Shown in pieces: positions 1 through 7,676 of a DNA stretch of 64,000 nucleotides (within the stretch, counting starts at the first letter, position 1; each line of letters begins with the position of its first letter). Source of the DNA: Flavobacterium ustbae. GTDB lineage: Bacteria; Bacteroidota; Bacteroidia; Flavobacteriales; Flavobacteriaceae. The stretch covers positions 225,703 through 289,702 of the forward strand of contig NZ_RPOC01000005.1 of assembly GCF_003946915.1 (NCBI RefSeq), written 5' to 3'. Under the pieces are notes generated by a model. It was not told the origin of the DNA and did not search any database. It saw only the letters and a list, made by a program, of their open reading frames with translations. The translations under genes and the position numbers were made by a program.

Positions 1-3000
1 GAACAAATAGCCAAACGCTTTCCTATAGTCGGTATCGGAACGTCTGTTCAAGACATCGACATTTTAAAAACAGTGATTGGCACTATACCAGAAGATTCAG
101 GAATGGCATTTCTCATTATTGAGCATCTTGCCGACCAGCAACACGATAATTTAGCGAGTATTTTAGAACCTCTTGCTAAAATACCCGTTATCGAAATTGT
201 CAGTGTTCTAGATTTGGCTCCCAATCATATTTATGTAATCCCGCACAGTAATTTTTTAACCTTAGAAAATAGTGTCCTCACACTTAAGCCTTTTACAAGA
301 AGCCATAAAACCAACAGCTGTTTTGATCTTTTTTATGAAGCTATATCAAAAAAATTCGATAGTTATGCCGTAGGGCTGCACCTCACTTGGTCTCTATTTG
401 ATGGAGCATCTGGATTAAAAAAAATCAAAGAAGCGGGCGGAGCCACCGTTTCTGCAACGTCGAAAGCAGGTTTTTCAGTTTCTAAAGGAAGTGCAGAATT
501 TATAGACTATTTGGCTACACCAGAAAAAGCTATAGATACATTACTGCATATTAAAAAAAGCTATATAGCCAATCACGCTTATCAGGAAACTGAAACAGCA
601 GAAGATGAAACTATTTTTAAAAGCATTATTAACCTGTTAGTGCTAAAAACGGGAACAAACTTTCATCACTATAAACCTCAAACCATCCGAAGGCGAATTG
701 CAAAGAGAATGGTTATTACAAAGCAGGAAACAGCAGAAAAATACCATGATTTTCTTAAACAAAATGAAAATGAACAAGATTTACTTTTTAATGATATCCT
801 AATTTCAGTAACTTATTTTTTTAGGGATTCTTCATTTTTTGACAGTCTTTCAAATATTGTTTTTCCTTCACTTATAGAAAATCTAGTCGACAATCAATTG
901 CGAATATGGTCTGCTGGCTGTTCTACGGGAGAAGAAGTTTATTCACTCGCAATAGCCTTAGATGAATATCTTCAGAAAATAAAAAGAAATGACATCTCTA
1001 TTAAATTTTTTGCTTCAGATCTTTCTGAGAAATGCATCGCAAAGGCTCGCTCAGGAATCTATACTATTCAGGATTTAAAGAATTTGAGCGAAGAAAGAAT
1101 TGCCAATTATTTTACCAAAAGAGAAAACGGCTACCATATTAATAAAGCAATACGCGATAATTGTGTTTTTGCCGTACATGATCTTTCGCAAGACTTTCCG
1201 TTTTCTAAAATTGATTTTATTTCATGCAGGAATGTATTAATTTACTTTAACGCAGATTTACAACAGCGCGTGCTTTCGTCCTTTCATTATGCTTTACGTG
1301 ATAAAGGATTCTTGTTTTTGGGAAAATCGGAGTCCTCTCATACGGCACAAAATTTATTTGCTGCAGTAGAAAGCAAAGAAAAAATATACATTCGCCAGAA
1401 CAACGGCAGCCGAATCTTGGCTAATTTTATGCTTCCAAAAGAAAGGAGTAATCGAAATAAAGTTGCAGATACTGAAATTGCAGAAAACATAAAGGATTTT
1501 AAAAAAATTACCGAAGAAATTTTGGTAGAAAAATACTCGCCCGCAGCAGTACTCATTAAAGAAGATTTTGAAATTGTCTATTTTCATGGAGATACAAGTC
1601 CTTATTTACAGCCCTCTACAGGAAAACCAAGTTTCACTATTACGAATATGGTGCATGAAGAAATTCGTTTCAGCCTTAAAAATGCCATTCTTAAGGTTAG
1701 AAATGATAAAAAAAACTTTGAGAGTGCACCAATTGCTGCCACAGCACAATCTTTTTTAACATCTTTTGAAGTGGTATATCTCCCCAATCACAAAGAACTT
1801 TTACTGATTGTTTTCTGTAAAAAAACTCTTAATGAAAATTTGGGAGAAAAAACCCGAAATATAAAAAATGATTTCCATCATCTTAATGATGAACAGCAGA
1901 TTTACTTTGAAGAGCTGCAGACCACTAACGAAGAACTACTTAGACGTACGGAAGAACTTCAATTTTTAAATGAACAATTAGAATCGTCTTCAGAAGAATT
2001 ACGTTCTAACAACCAAGAACTTTCCTGTACAAACGATGAGTTACGCGACCGCAGAAATGAGCTTTTCTCAATGCGTAATTTTTATGAATCGATCGTAAAA
2101 ACAATAAAAGAGCCACTTCTCATTATTGATAAAAACTTTGTTGTACACAGTAGCAATCCCGCTTTTTACAATTATTTTAAAACAAAAGAAGAAGATACTG
2201 AAGGTTTTTCCATATTCGAAATCGGAAATTCAACTTGGAATACAGCGGAATTTAAAGACTTAGTTTTAAAAAAAATAGGTCGTAACGAAACTGTAGAAAA
2301 TGTCAAAATACAGTTTCATCTTAATTCTGGCAGAAAAAAAACAATGCTTGTTACGGCTGCTGCTATTGAAAATTCTGCACCTGAAGGAATGCTTTTAATT
2401 GCTTTTGAAGATATTACAGACACAGAAGAAACCAGAGAATATCTACAGGCTAAAAACGAAGAACTTCGCAGTTACAGTTCTCAACTAGAAAGTTTTACCA
2501 TAGCGGCCAGCCATAATCTTCTGGATCCTGTTCGTAAGATATATATGTTTGGAAAAAAAATAATAGACAGCGAAGCTTCTATTACCGAATCTGGAAGAAA
2601 TCAGTTGCATCGACTTTTAAATACGGCTGCTAATCTGAACAAGTTAATGGAAGATCTCATTAATTATTCTAAAATTAATTTTGCAGAAAAAAAATTCAAA
2701 AAAACTGATCTTAATTTACTGCTCAAAAAAGCATTACATGATCTTAAAAATGTCATTAAGGAAAAAAATGCCGTGATTACAGCAGATGATCTGCTTCCTA
2801 TGAGTATTATACCGCAGCAAATGTTGCTTCTTTTTACGCATCTTGTAGAAAACTCACTTAGATATTCTAAAAAAGAAAGCGTTCCAGAAATTAAAATAAG
2901 TATGTACATTGTCGATAATGATGAGTTGGAAGGTTACAATTATGACGCTGATTGCGATTATATTAAACTTTCTGTAAGCGATAACGGAATTGGTTTCGGA

Positions 3001-3216
3001 AAGGATTTTGAGACCTTGATTTTCGATCCTTTTTATAAGCTCCAAAGTGATGAACAGCATTACAGTACAGGGCTGGGATTAACACTGGTTCAAAAAATAG
3101 TGTCTAATCATCGGGGTTTTATAAAAGCTTCGAGTACAATGGGTGAAGGTACTTCCATTTATATCTATCTTCCTTTTGAAGTTTCTTTTGCAGGACGCTG
3201 TTATAGTCCTAATTAA
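1..3216 (+). CDS. CheB-CheR-PAS-histidine kinase fusion (5' partial)
   Basis: The frame is open at base 1, so the start lies upstream; 1071 residues are visible. Domains in order: a CheB-like methylesterase (about 1-175), a CheR methyltransferase (about 200-445; GCSTGEEVYS SAM-binding motif near 306), a long Glu-rich coiled coil (about 600-685), a PAS domain (about 690-800), HisKA with the phospho-acceptor His near 838 (ASHNLLDP) and a HATPase with LVENSLRYS, DNGIGFG and TGLGLTLV boxes. Known family members couple methyl-group sensing to a soluble kinase; the substrate is not known. There is no C-terminal receiver, so a separate regulator is needed. The CheB Ser loop reads GIGTSVQDID instead of the usual GIGASAGG, although Ser, the His of EHL and the Asp of LFDGASG remain. 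It is followed by a small stress-type gene. Confidence 0.9.
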   Translation, partial: EQIAKRFPIVGIGTSVQDIDILKTVIGTIPEDSGMAFLIIEHLADQQHDNLASILEPLAKIPVIEIVSVLDLAPNHIYVIPHSNFLTLENSVLTLKPFTRSHKTNSCFDLFYEAISKKFDSYAVGLHLTWSLFDGASGLKKIKEAGGATVSATSKAGFSVSKGSAEFIDYLATPEKAIDTLLHIKKSYIANHAYQETETAEDETIFKSIINLLVLKTGTNFHHYKPQTIRRRIAKRMVITKQETAEKYHDFLKQNENEQDLLFNDILISVTYFFRDSSFFDSLSNIVFPSLIENLVDNQLRIWSAGCSTGEEVYSLAIALDEYLQKIKRNDISIKFFASDLSEKCIAKARSGIYTIQDLKNLSEERIANYFTKRENGYHINKAIRDNCVFAVHDLSQDFPFSKIDFISCRNVLIYFNADLQQRVLSSFHYALRDKGFLFLGKSESSHTAQNLFAAVESKEKIYIRQNNGSRILANFMLPKERSNRNKVADTEIAENIKDFKKITEEILVEKYSPAAVLIKEDFEIVYFHGDTSPYLQPSTGKPSFTITNMVHEEIRFSLKNAILKVRNDKKNFESAPIAATAQSFLTSFEVVYLPNHKELLLIVFCKKTLNENLGEKTRNIKNDFHHLNDEQQIYFEELQTTNEELLRRTEELQFLNEQLESSSEELRSNNQELSCTNDELRDRRNELFSMRNFYESIVKTIKEPLLIIDKNFVVHSSNPAFYNYFKTKEEDTEGFSIFEIGNSTWNTAEFKDLVLKKIGRNETVENVKIQFHLNSGRKKTMLVTAAAIENSAPEGMLLIAFEDITDTEETREYLQAKNEELRSYSSQLESFTIAASHNLLDPVRKIYMFGKKIIDSEASITESGRNQLHRLLNTAANLNKLMEDLINYSKINFAEKKFKKTDLNLLLKKALHDLKNVIKEKNAVITADDLLPMSIIPQQMLLLFTHLVENSLRYSKKESVPEIKISMYIVDNDELEGYNYDADCDYIKLSVSDNGIGFGKDFETLIFDPFYKLQSDEQHYSTGLGLTLVQKIVSNHRGFIKASSTMGEGTSIYIYLPFEVSFAGRCYSPN

Positions 3217-3327
3217 AAAGCAATCTCGGTTATAAAATTTATAGCATGTAATTCTATAAATGCTGTTTTTTAAAATATAAGATTTGTTTGCCTCGTTTTC
3301 CGAAATTTATTTAAAATAACAATTAGT

Positions 3328-3501
3328 ATGAAAACAAAATTTAAGAAAGGACAAAATGTAAAACAGGAGTTTGGCGGACCAATTATGACCGTAATTGGCT
3401 TTGAACCAGAACTTATAGAAAACATTATAACCCAATGGGAAGACGAAGAAGGAACTATTATAACAGGAAAATTTATGGATTCTGTTTTAGTAAATGCCTG
3501 A
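3328..3501 (+). CDS. Small DUF2158 (YodC)-like protein
   Basis: A 57-residue protein that begins MKTKFKKGQNVKQEFGGP and continues with MTVIGFE. The pattern of a basic start, a G-x-x-V strand, GGPxMTV and an aromatic-rich C-terminus (ITQWEDEEG, then GKFMDSVLV) matches the small DUF2158/YodC family, a compact beta-fold of unknown role. The usual Cys of the family is not visible. It lies on the plus strand and is followed immediately by a strong hairpin terminator. The longer ORF on the other strand over the same bases is treated as its shadow. The start is the only ATG that keeps the conserved N-terminus. Confidence 0.65.
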   Translation: MKTKFKKGQNVKQEFGGPIMTVIGFEPELIENIITQWEDEEGTIITGKFMDSVLVNA

Positions 3502-3521
3502 TCAAATTTTGAGGGATAAAA

Positions 3522-3574
3522 AAATCCGAATTGCAAGAATTGACATGATCTGTCAATTCTCGCAATTCGGATTT
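3522..3574. terminator. Bidirectional intrinsic terminator
   Basis: A 23-bp inverted repeat with a single G-T wobble and a 5-base loop sits between two convergent genes, with A-rich and T-rich flanks on the respective sides. It can end the plus-strand DUF2158-like gene and the minus-strand acidic gene. Confidence 0.85.
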
Positions 3575-3589
3575 AAATTTTATACTTTT

Positions 3590-3862
3590 TTAACTGTTAG
3601 TAGAGGCGCTTCCAGAACTTCCAGCTCCGCCGCTATTATCATTTCCTAGATTTTCGTCTGTTTCCTTTTCCTCTCGTTCGTTTTCGTCATCCCAGTCTCC
3701 AGTATTTGGCTTTTGCGCTGGATCACGATAGTTTTCCCCTTTTTCGTCTTCTTCCTTTTCAGAAAAAAACAATTCCTCTCCTGGAATTGGAACCCAAGTC
3801 GGTTCCTGATTTTGATTACGATCAGATTGTTTCTTGTTGTCGTTGCTATTGAAGATTTCCAT
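3590..3862 (-). CDS. Small acidic hydrophilic protein, unknown function
   Basis: A 90-residue protein without signal peptide or hydrophobic segment. It is rich in Glu, Asp, Asn and Ser, with one ordered-looking patch (TWVPIPGEELFFSEKEED) and a Gly/Ser tail, and is probably mostly disordered. I do not recognise a named family. Similar low-complexity acidic proteins occur at 53.2, 53.4 and 60.7 kb in this window, each beside stress-type genes, which suggests a shared physiological setting but not shared ancestry for this one. It has its own upstream space and a terminator after its stop. Confidence 0.6.
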   Translation of the reverse strand: MEIFNSNDNKKQSDRNQNQEPTWVPIPGEELFFSEKEEDEKGENYRDPAQKPNTGDWDDENEREEKETDENLGNDNSGGAGSSGSASTNS

Positions 3863-3913
3863 ATTATTATTTTTTAAATGATACTAAATTAAAATGCTTT
3901 TATTATAATTTAA

Positions 3914-3951
3914 AAAACCTGTAAATATGATTTTACTTATTTACAGGTTTT
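3914..3951 (-). terminator. Intrinsic terminator of the DUF892 gene
   Basis: A perfect 13-bp stem (AAAACCTGTAAAT with its complement) around a 12-base loop lies 23 bases after the stop of the minus-strand DUF892 gene, and T residues follow on that strand. Confidence 0.75.
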
Positions 3952-3973
3952 ACATATTAAGTGTCGTAATCCA

Positions 3974-4591
3974 TTATTTTTCAGCCTCTTCATCTTCTTC
4001 AGAAGCATCGAAATTGATTGTGTTGTAAGCCGCTTCTGTTAAGATTGTATCTGCTTCTTTTTCTTCCTCTAAAGTCTCTTGCAATAAAGTTGCGGCTTCT
4101 TCTTCGTTCAATGTCAAAGCAAAAGCGGCTAGTGTACCGTATGAGGCAATTTCGTAATGCTCAATTTTTTGTGAAGCACTAATAATTCCAGCATCTCTAA
4201 CAGGTCCTTCTTGAGTCTCCTCCATAATGCTTTCTCCTTCTTTGATTAAACCTTCCATGGCATCACATTTTTTTGCAGCAGCTTTTTCTCCTAGAATTTC
4301 AAAAACTTTTTCCAGTCTTTCAACCTGTCCTTCAGTAACGGTCAAATGTTCATTTATTGCCGTAATAAGATTTTCTGAGGTTGCATTTTTAGCCATTTTT
4401 GGAAGCGCTTTTGTCAACGCTTTTTCTGCCCAATAGATATCTTTTAAGGAATCTATAAATAAATCTCTCAATCCTTCTGCAGCATCAGATTTTGCTTTTA
4501 CCGTTCTTCCTTTAGATGGTGTTTGTTTTGTTGCACTTTGTTTTGCAGGAGCTTTTTTTGTGCTCGCTTTCTTAGTTTCTGTAGTTTTCAT
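3974..4591 (-). CDS. DUF892 (YciE/YciF-type) ferritin-like protein
   Basis: A 205-residue protein. Residues 1-40 are a Lys/Ala/Thr-rich basic tail (KKASTKKAPAKQSATKQ), and the rest is the DUF892 four-helix fold: LRDLFIDSLKDIYWAEKALT, later NEHLTVTEGQVERLEKVF and the closing IEHYEIASYGTLAAFA helix with Glu/His ligand-type residues. Family members bind di-iron and are linked to general stress responses. The basic tail resembles histone-like tails and could bind DNA; this is inference. I place the start at the internal Met at 4591 rather than ten residues upstream, because the upstream part (EYIIIKKTI) is not part of the fold and reads like untranslated AT-rich DNA. Confidence 0.85.
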   Translation of the reverse strand: MKTTETKKASTKKAPAKQSATKQTPSKGRTVKAKSDAAEGLRDLFIDSLKDIYWAEKALTKALPKMAKNATSENLITAINEHLTVTEGQVERLEKVFEILGEKAAAKKCDAMEGLIKEGESIMEETQEGPVRDAGIISASQKIEHYEIASYGTLAAFALTLNEEEAATLLQETLEEEKEADTILTEAAYNTINFDASEEDEEAEK

Positions 4592-4781
4592 AATAGTTTT
4601 TTTGATAATTATATATTCCAAATTTAGAATTCAAACTACACTAATTTTTATAAAATTGTGAGCTTGACTTACAAAAAAACCACCATACAATACTGTATAT
4701 TAAATAGATACTATATAAATCTAAAAAAACATTTTATAAATACACTTTTGACATAGTTTGTATATTTTAAAATTCGACAGC

Positions 4782-4817
4782 AAAAAAGCTCAATCCGGTT
4801 GGATTTGAGCTTTTTTC
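4782..4817 (-). terminator. Terminator of the P47/AidA operon
   Basis: A hairpin with arms around AAGCTCAATCC and GGATTTGAGCTT (one bulged base) is flanked by A and T runs. It lies about 40 bases after the last gene of the minus-strand operon that starts at 11247. Confidence 0.75.
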
Positions 4818-4857
4818 TAATTCTGAGCCAGTGTGTTTAGCTTTATAAAACAATTTG

Positions 4858-5184
4858 TTACTTAAATATATTTTTATTAATTGAAGTTAACAACGATTCA
4901 TCAAAATTAGGAATTGCAGTTTTTATAGCCTTCAAAGGTTCATTTGCAAAAAGTATTGCATTATTTGCATCTGCTTCCAGCCATTTGAAAAATGTTTCAT
5001 CAACTGATTTTAAATATTGAAAGAGCTTGTTCAATTTTGCTTTATCTGCTTCGTCTTCTACGCCATAACTTTCAGAATCTGGAACTTCTCCCATTGACAT
5101 AAAATTAAGATGCACTAACTCTTTGTCTGCTTTTCCTTCGGGAATAACAGAAGTTTTTAGCATTATTTTTCTACTTGTATCCAT
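4858..5184 (-). CDS. Unknown 108-aa protein, last gene of the P47/AidA operon
   Basis: A 108-residue soluble protein with no signal peptide and no family I recognise. It is mostly helical by appearance: an acidic middle (YGVEDEADKAKLNKLFQYLK) and a C-terminal stretch with FANEPLKAIKTAIPNFDES. The start at 5184 is chosen because it falls 11 bases after the preceding stop; a longer frame would run far into that gene. Close spacing places it in the same transcript as two AidA/PixA-type and three P47-type genes. It could be an accessory or chaperone for them, but that rests on position only. Confidence 0.6.
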   Translation of the reverse strand: MDTSRKIMLKTSVIPEGKADKELVHLNFMSMGEVPDSESYGVEDEADKAKLNKLFQYLKSVDETFFKWLEADANNAILFANEPLKAIKTAIPNFDESLLTSINKNIFK

Positions 5185-5195
5185 TTTATTTGCTA

Positions 5196-5717
5196 TTAAT
5201 CGGTTATTTTTATGAAAGGATCCCAGTAATAATATCCTAAAATATTGCTGCTTCTGTCCAAAATCATAAAATAGAAAGTATAAGTCATTTCTCCAGGACT
5301 TAAAGCTGTAGAATCCCAAAAATAATTCTTGATTTCCTGAATCTTAGGATGTAAAGGATCACTCATAACAGGCAGAGGAACTTTTACATCGGCAAGCAAA
5401 GGCATTGGCGGTGAAATGATTAAATCTCCAGATTTCAGTTCAAATTTGTATAACAAACTGCAATACACGCTTTCCATAGATAATGTGGTTGATCGCCAGC
5501 GAATTTCGTCCAAAGTCTTGATTTTTATTTTTAATTCTTTTGAGGCCTGTCCGAAAGAAACAAACTCTGAATTTGCGATTAAAAATATTAAAGGCGCCGG
5601 AATTACTGTTGGATTGGTAGCTGTTCCTCTTGGATACTTTTCTACCAAAGTTTCACCATCAAGCACAATTAAAATATCAACAATACTCTGAAGTTCATTT
5701 GTGTTTTGATTACTCAT
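5196..5717 (-). CDS. AidA/PixA inclusion-body family protein (copy 2)
   Basis: A 173-residue cytoplasmic-type protein without signal peptide. It opens with a VDILIVLDGETLVEKYP strand, has RWRSTTLSMESVYCSLLY in the middle and ends DRSSNILGYYYWDPFIKITD. This layout (VDxL-VxD start, YxWDPxI end) is that of the AidA/PixA family, named after the Xenorhabdus PixA inclusion protein and Ralstonia AidA; these are beta-sandwich proteins of unclear biochemical role, and PixA accumulates as crystalline inclusions. It is clearly a tandem paralog of the next gene upstream. The start at 5717 is used because it begins at the conserved region and does not overlap the upstream gene. Confidence 0.8.
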   Translation of the reverse strand: MSNQNTNELQSIVDILIVLDGETLVEKYPRGTATNPTVIPAPLIFLIANSEFVSFGQASKELKIKIKTLDEIRWRSTTLSMESVYCSLLYKFELKSGDLIISPPMPLLADVKVPLPVMSDPLHPKIQEIKNYFWDSTALSPGEMTYTFYFMILDRSSNILGYYYWDPFIKITD

Positions 5718-5727
5718 AATAGAAAAA

Positions 5728-6240
5728 TTAATCTGTAATTTCGATAAATGGATCCCACCAATAGTATCCCTGAATATCACCAGAACGGTCTACGATCATA
5801 AAGCTGAAATGATAGGTAACTTCACCAGGTTCTAAAACCGTACAATTCCAAAAATAAGTTTCGATTGTCTGAGTTTTTGGCACTGTTGGATTTGAAGGAT
5901 CAGGAAGCGGAGTCTGATCTTTTGCCAATAATGGAAATGGAGGTGAAATTAAATTTCCGCCTGAAGTTGCCACAAATTTGTATAGCAAAGCAGAATAAAC
6001 CGCATTTAAAGAAAGTGAAGTTTCTCTCCAGCGTATTACATCTAGTGTTTTGGCGGCAATTTTCAATTCATTTCCTGCGTTCCCAGAAATGGCATCGGCA
6101 CTTTTTGTAATCATAAAAATCAAATTCGGGTCTGTAATTTGAACTGGATTATTAGGATCGGTATTTTTACCGAATTTATTAATTATAGTTTCAGCATCAA
6201 CTGCTACGAGTACATCTATTATTTCTTGTGTTGAAGTCAT
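5728..6240 (-). CDS. AidA/PixA inclusion-body family protein (copy 1)
   Basis: A 170-residue protein of the AidA/PixA family with VLVAVDAETIINKFGKN at the N-terminus, RWRETSLSLNAVYSALLY in the middle, then ISPPFPLLA, EPGEVTYHFSFMIVDRS and the closing GYYWWDPFIEITD. No secretion signal is present. Its neighbour downstream shares the same motifs in the same order, so the pair arose by duplication. It lies 27 bases after the third P47-type gene on the same strand. The family is known for abundant cytoplasmic proteins in some symbionts and pathogens; its role beside P47 proteins here is inference. Confidence 0.8.
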   Translation of the reverse strand: MTSTQEIIDVLVAVDAETIINKFGKNTDPNNPVQITDPNLIFMITKSADAISGNAGNELKIAAKTLDVIRWRETSLSLNAVYSALLYKFVATSGGNLISPPFPLLAKDQTPLPDPSNPTVPKTQTIETYFWNCTVLEPGEVTYHFSFMIVDRSGDIQGYYWWDPFIEITD

Positions 6241-6267
6241 TATTGAATTTATTAAGATTTTTGTTGA

Positions 6268-7674
6268 TTAAATGAATAGTGGATCGCCACCCAATTGTAA
6301 AGAAACATTGAGGCTCGCATAATCGAGTTTAAAATCGGAACTGTCAGTCCAGGTAATGGGGCTTACTGCATTAATTAATAATAAATCTATTGCAGGCGAA
6401 TCATCTGTATTTACGGCTTCAATTACATCGGGAACAATCATATCTAAGCCTAATACAAGTCCAGCGATTAATCCCCCAACAATCAATGTGGCACCACCTG
6501 TTACAATGGTGAGTATAATCATGGCTACGGCAGCAACAATGGCAATTATGAGCTGCGTAATAATCGAACCTTCAGATCTATGAATTACATGCTGAATATC
6601 TGCCGGTTGAGACTCAACAAACTTAAGTGTCTGCCCTTTTTTTGAATCTCCCAATTCAACTTTATACCAATTTGTAGCAGTACATTGTGCTGTAATTCCA
6701 GCAGCAATTTCAGTTTCAGTATAACTTTGTAGCGTCAGAATTTGTCCGTCAGATTCTACACTCAATTGTTTTAAGACAGGCTGATAAGTAGAGCCGTCAT
6801 GTTCTACAGGTTTAATATTAACAGCAACTCCATCTTTAAGATACAATTTGGTTCCAGCATCGTTCAATAAAAAATTAGATTCGTTAAGCCCAGGATACGC
6901 TTGCTCAATTGCTGGTCGTATTACATCTGCCAATGTTCTTTTTTGAGAAATAAGAAAACCCGCTTTGCTTTTTTCTGGAATAATATCATTAGAGATTTGA
7001 TTCGCAAGATCATCTCCGGTTCTGTCTCCAGTCATAGTTAAAACTCCCAAAAGACAATCTTCTAAATTTTTCCCATCCAAAAAGGCATAACTGCTATAAT
7101 TTGGGGTCACAAATTCCCAAGTACCTTTATCAACCATTCGGTTTAGGTCTACAACAGTAAAAATATGGCTAAATGTATTCAGATTATCATTTAACCACGA
7201 TTTTAAACCTTCCTGAATTATAGCTTCAGAAACGGTTCCTAAATCCTGACTTAATTCTAAAGAGACCAAAACCACTACAGGTTCTGATTCTGAACTGCTG
7301 GTTGTTTTGAGAACCAACGCATGTGGATTACCGCTTGAAGCATTCTTCACTTTCGAATCTTTATGCGGTACATAATGCATATTAACTTCCATTATAGCAG
7401 TTCCTGAATCACATGTGACTATTTTTCCTGAACCAATATAGGTCAAAACAATTTTTGAAAGCGGAATTGAAAAACGAACATTCTTTCCTGATCCGCCTTT
7501 GCAAATTTGCCAGTCTCCAAAATTAGAGGTCAAAGAAAAATCAGTTTCTGAATAATTAAAATTAGAAGGAGATGATTTTTTGTCGACGATCGCTTTATTA
7601 GCATCTGGCACCGGGATACCAAAAGAAGTATCCCAGCCAAATGTATATACTGCATTACTATTACTAGCCAACAT
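6268..7674 (-). CDS. P47/OrfX-type TULIP protein (468 aa)
   Basis: A 468-residue protein without signal peptide. The N-terminus YTFGWDTSFGIPVPDANKAI and the following DWQICKGGSGKNVRFSIPL match the opening of clostridial P47/OrfX proteins, which have the lipid-binding-type TULIP fold. The middle carries GVLTMTGDRTGDD and AGFLISQKRTL, a pattern seen in all three neighbours. Residues about 370-415 are strongly hydrophobic and Gly-rich (IIAIVAAVAMIILTIVTGG) and could insert into a membrane or line a lipid cavity. The last ~40 residues end with a beta-type LNVSLQLGG strand. The start lies 2 bases after the preceding stop, so translation is probably coupled. P47 proteins accompany botulinum-type toxins; no toxin gene is visible here. 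Confidence 0.75.
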   Translation of the reverse strand: MLASNSNAVYTFGWDTSFGIPVPDANKAIVDKKSSPSNFNYSETDFSLTSNFGDWQICKGGSGKNVRFSIPLSKIVLTYIGSGKIVTCDSGTAIMEVNMHYVPHKDSKVKNASSGNPHALVLKTTSSSESEPVVVLVSLELSQDLGTVSEAIIQEGLKSWLNDNLNTFSHIFTVVDLNRMVDKGTWEFVTPNYSSYAFLDGKNLEDCLLGVLTMTGDRTGDDLANQISNDIIPEKSKAGFLISQKRTLADVIRPAIEQAYPGLNESNFLLNDAGTKLYLKDGVAVNIKPVEHDGSTYQPVLKQLSVESDGQILTLQSYTETEIAAGITAQCTATNWYKVELGDSKKGQTLKFVESQPADIQHVIHRSEGSIITQLIIAIVAAVAMIILTIVTGGATLIVGGLIAGLVLGLDMIVPDVIEAVNTDDSPAIDLLLINAVSPITWTDSSDFKLDYASLNVSLQLGGDPLFI

Positions 7675-7676
7675 CG

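Noticed and set aside
3270..3536. 88-residue minus-strand ORF over the DUF2158-like gene
   Set aside because: It is the antisense shadow of a short gene with a clear family pattern, and its own protein lacks any recognisable feature.
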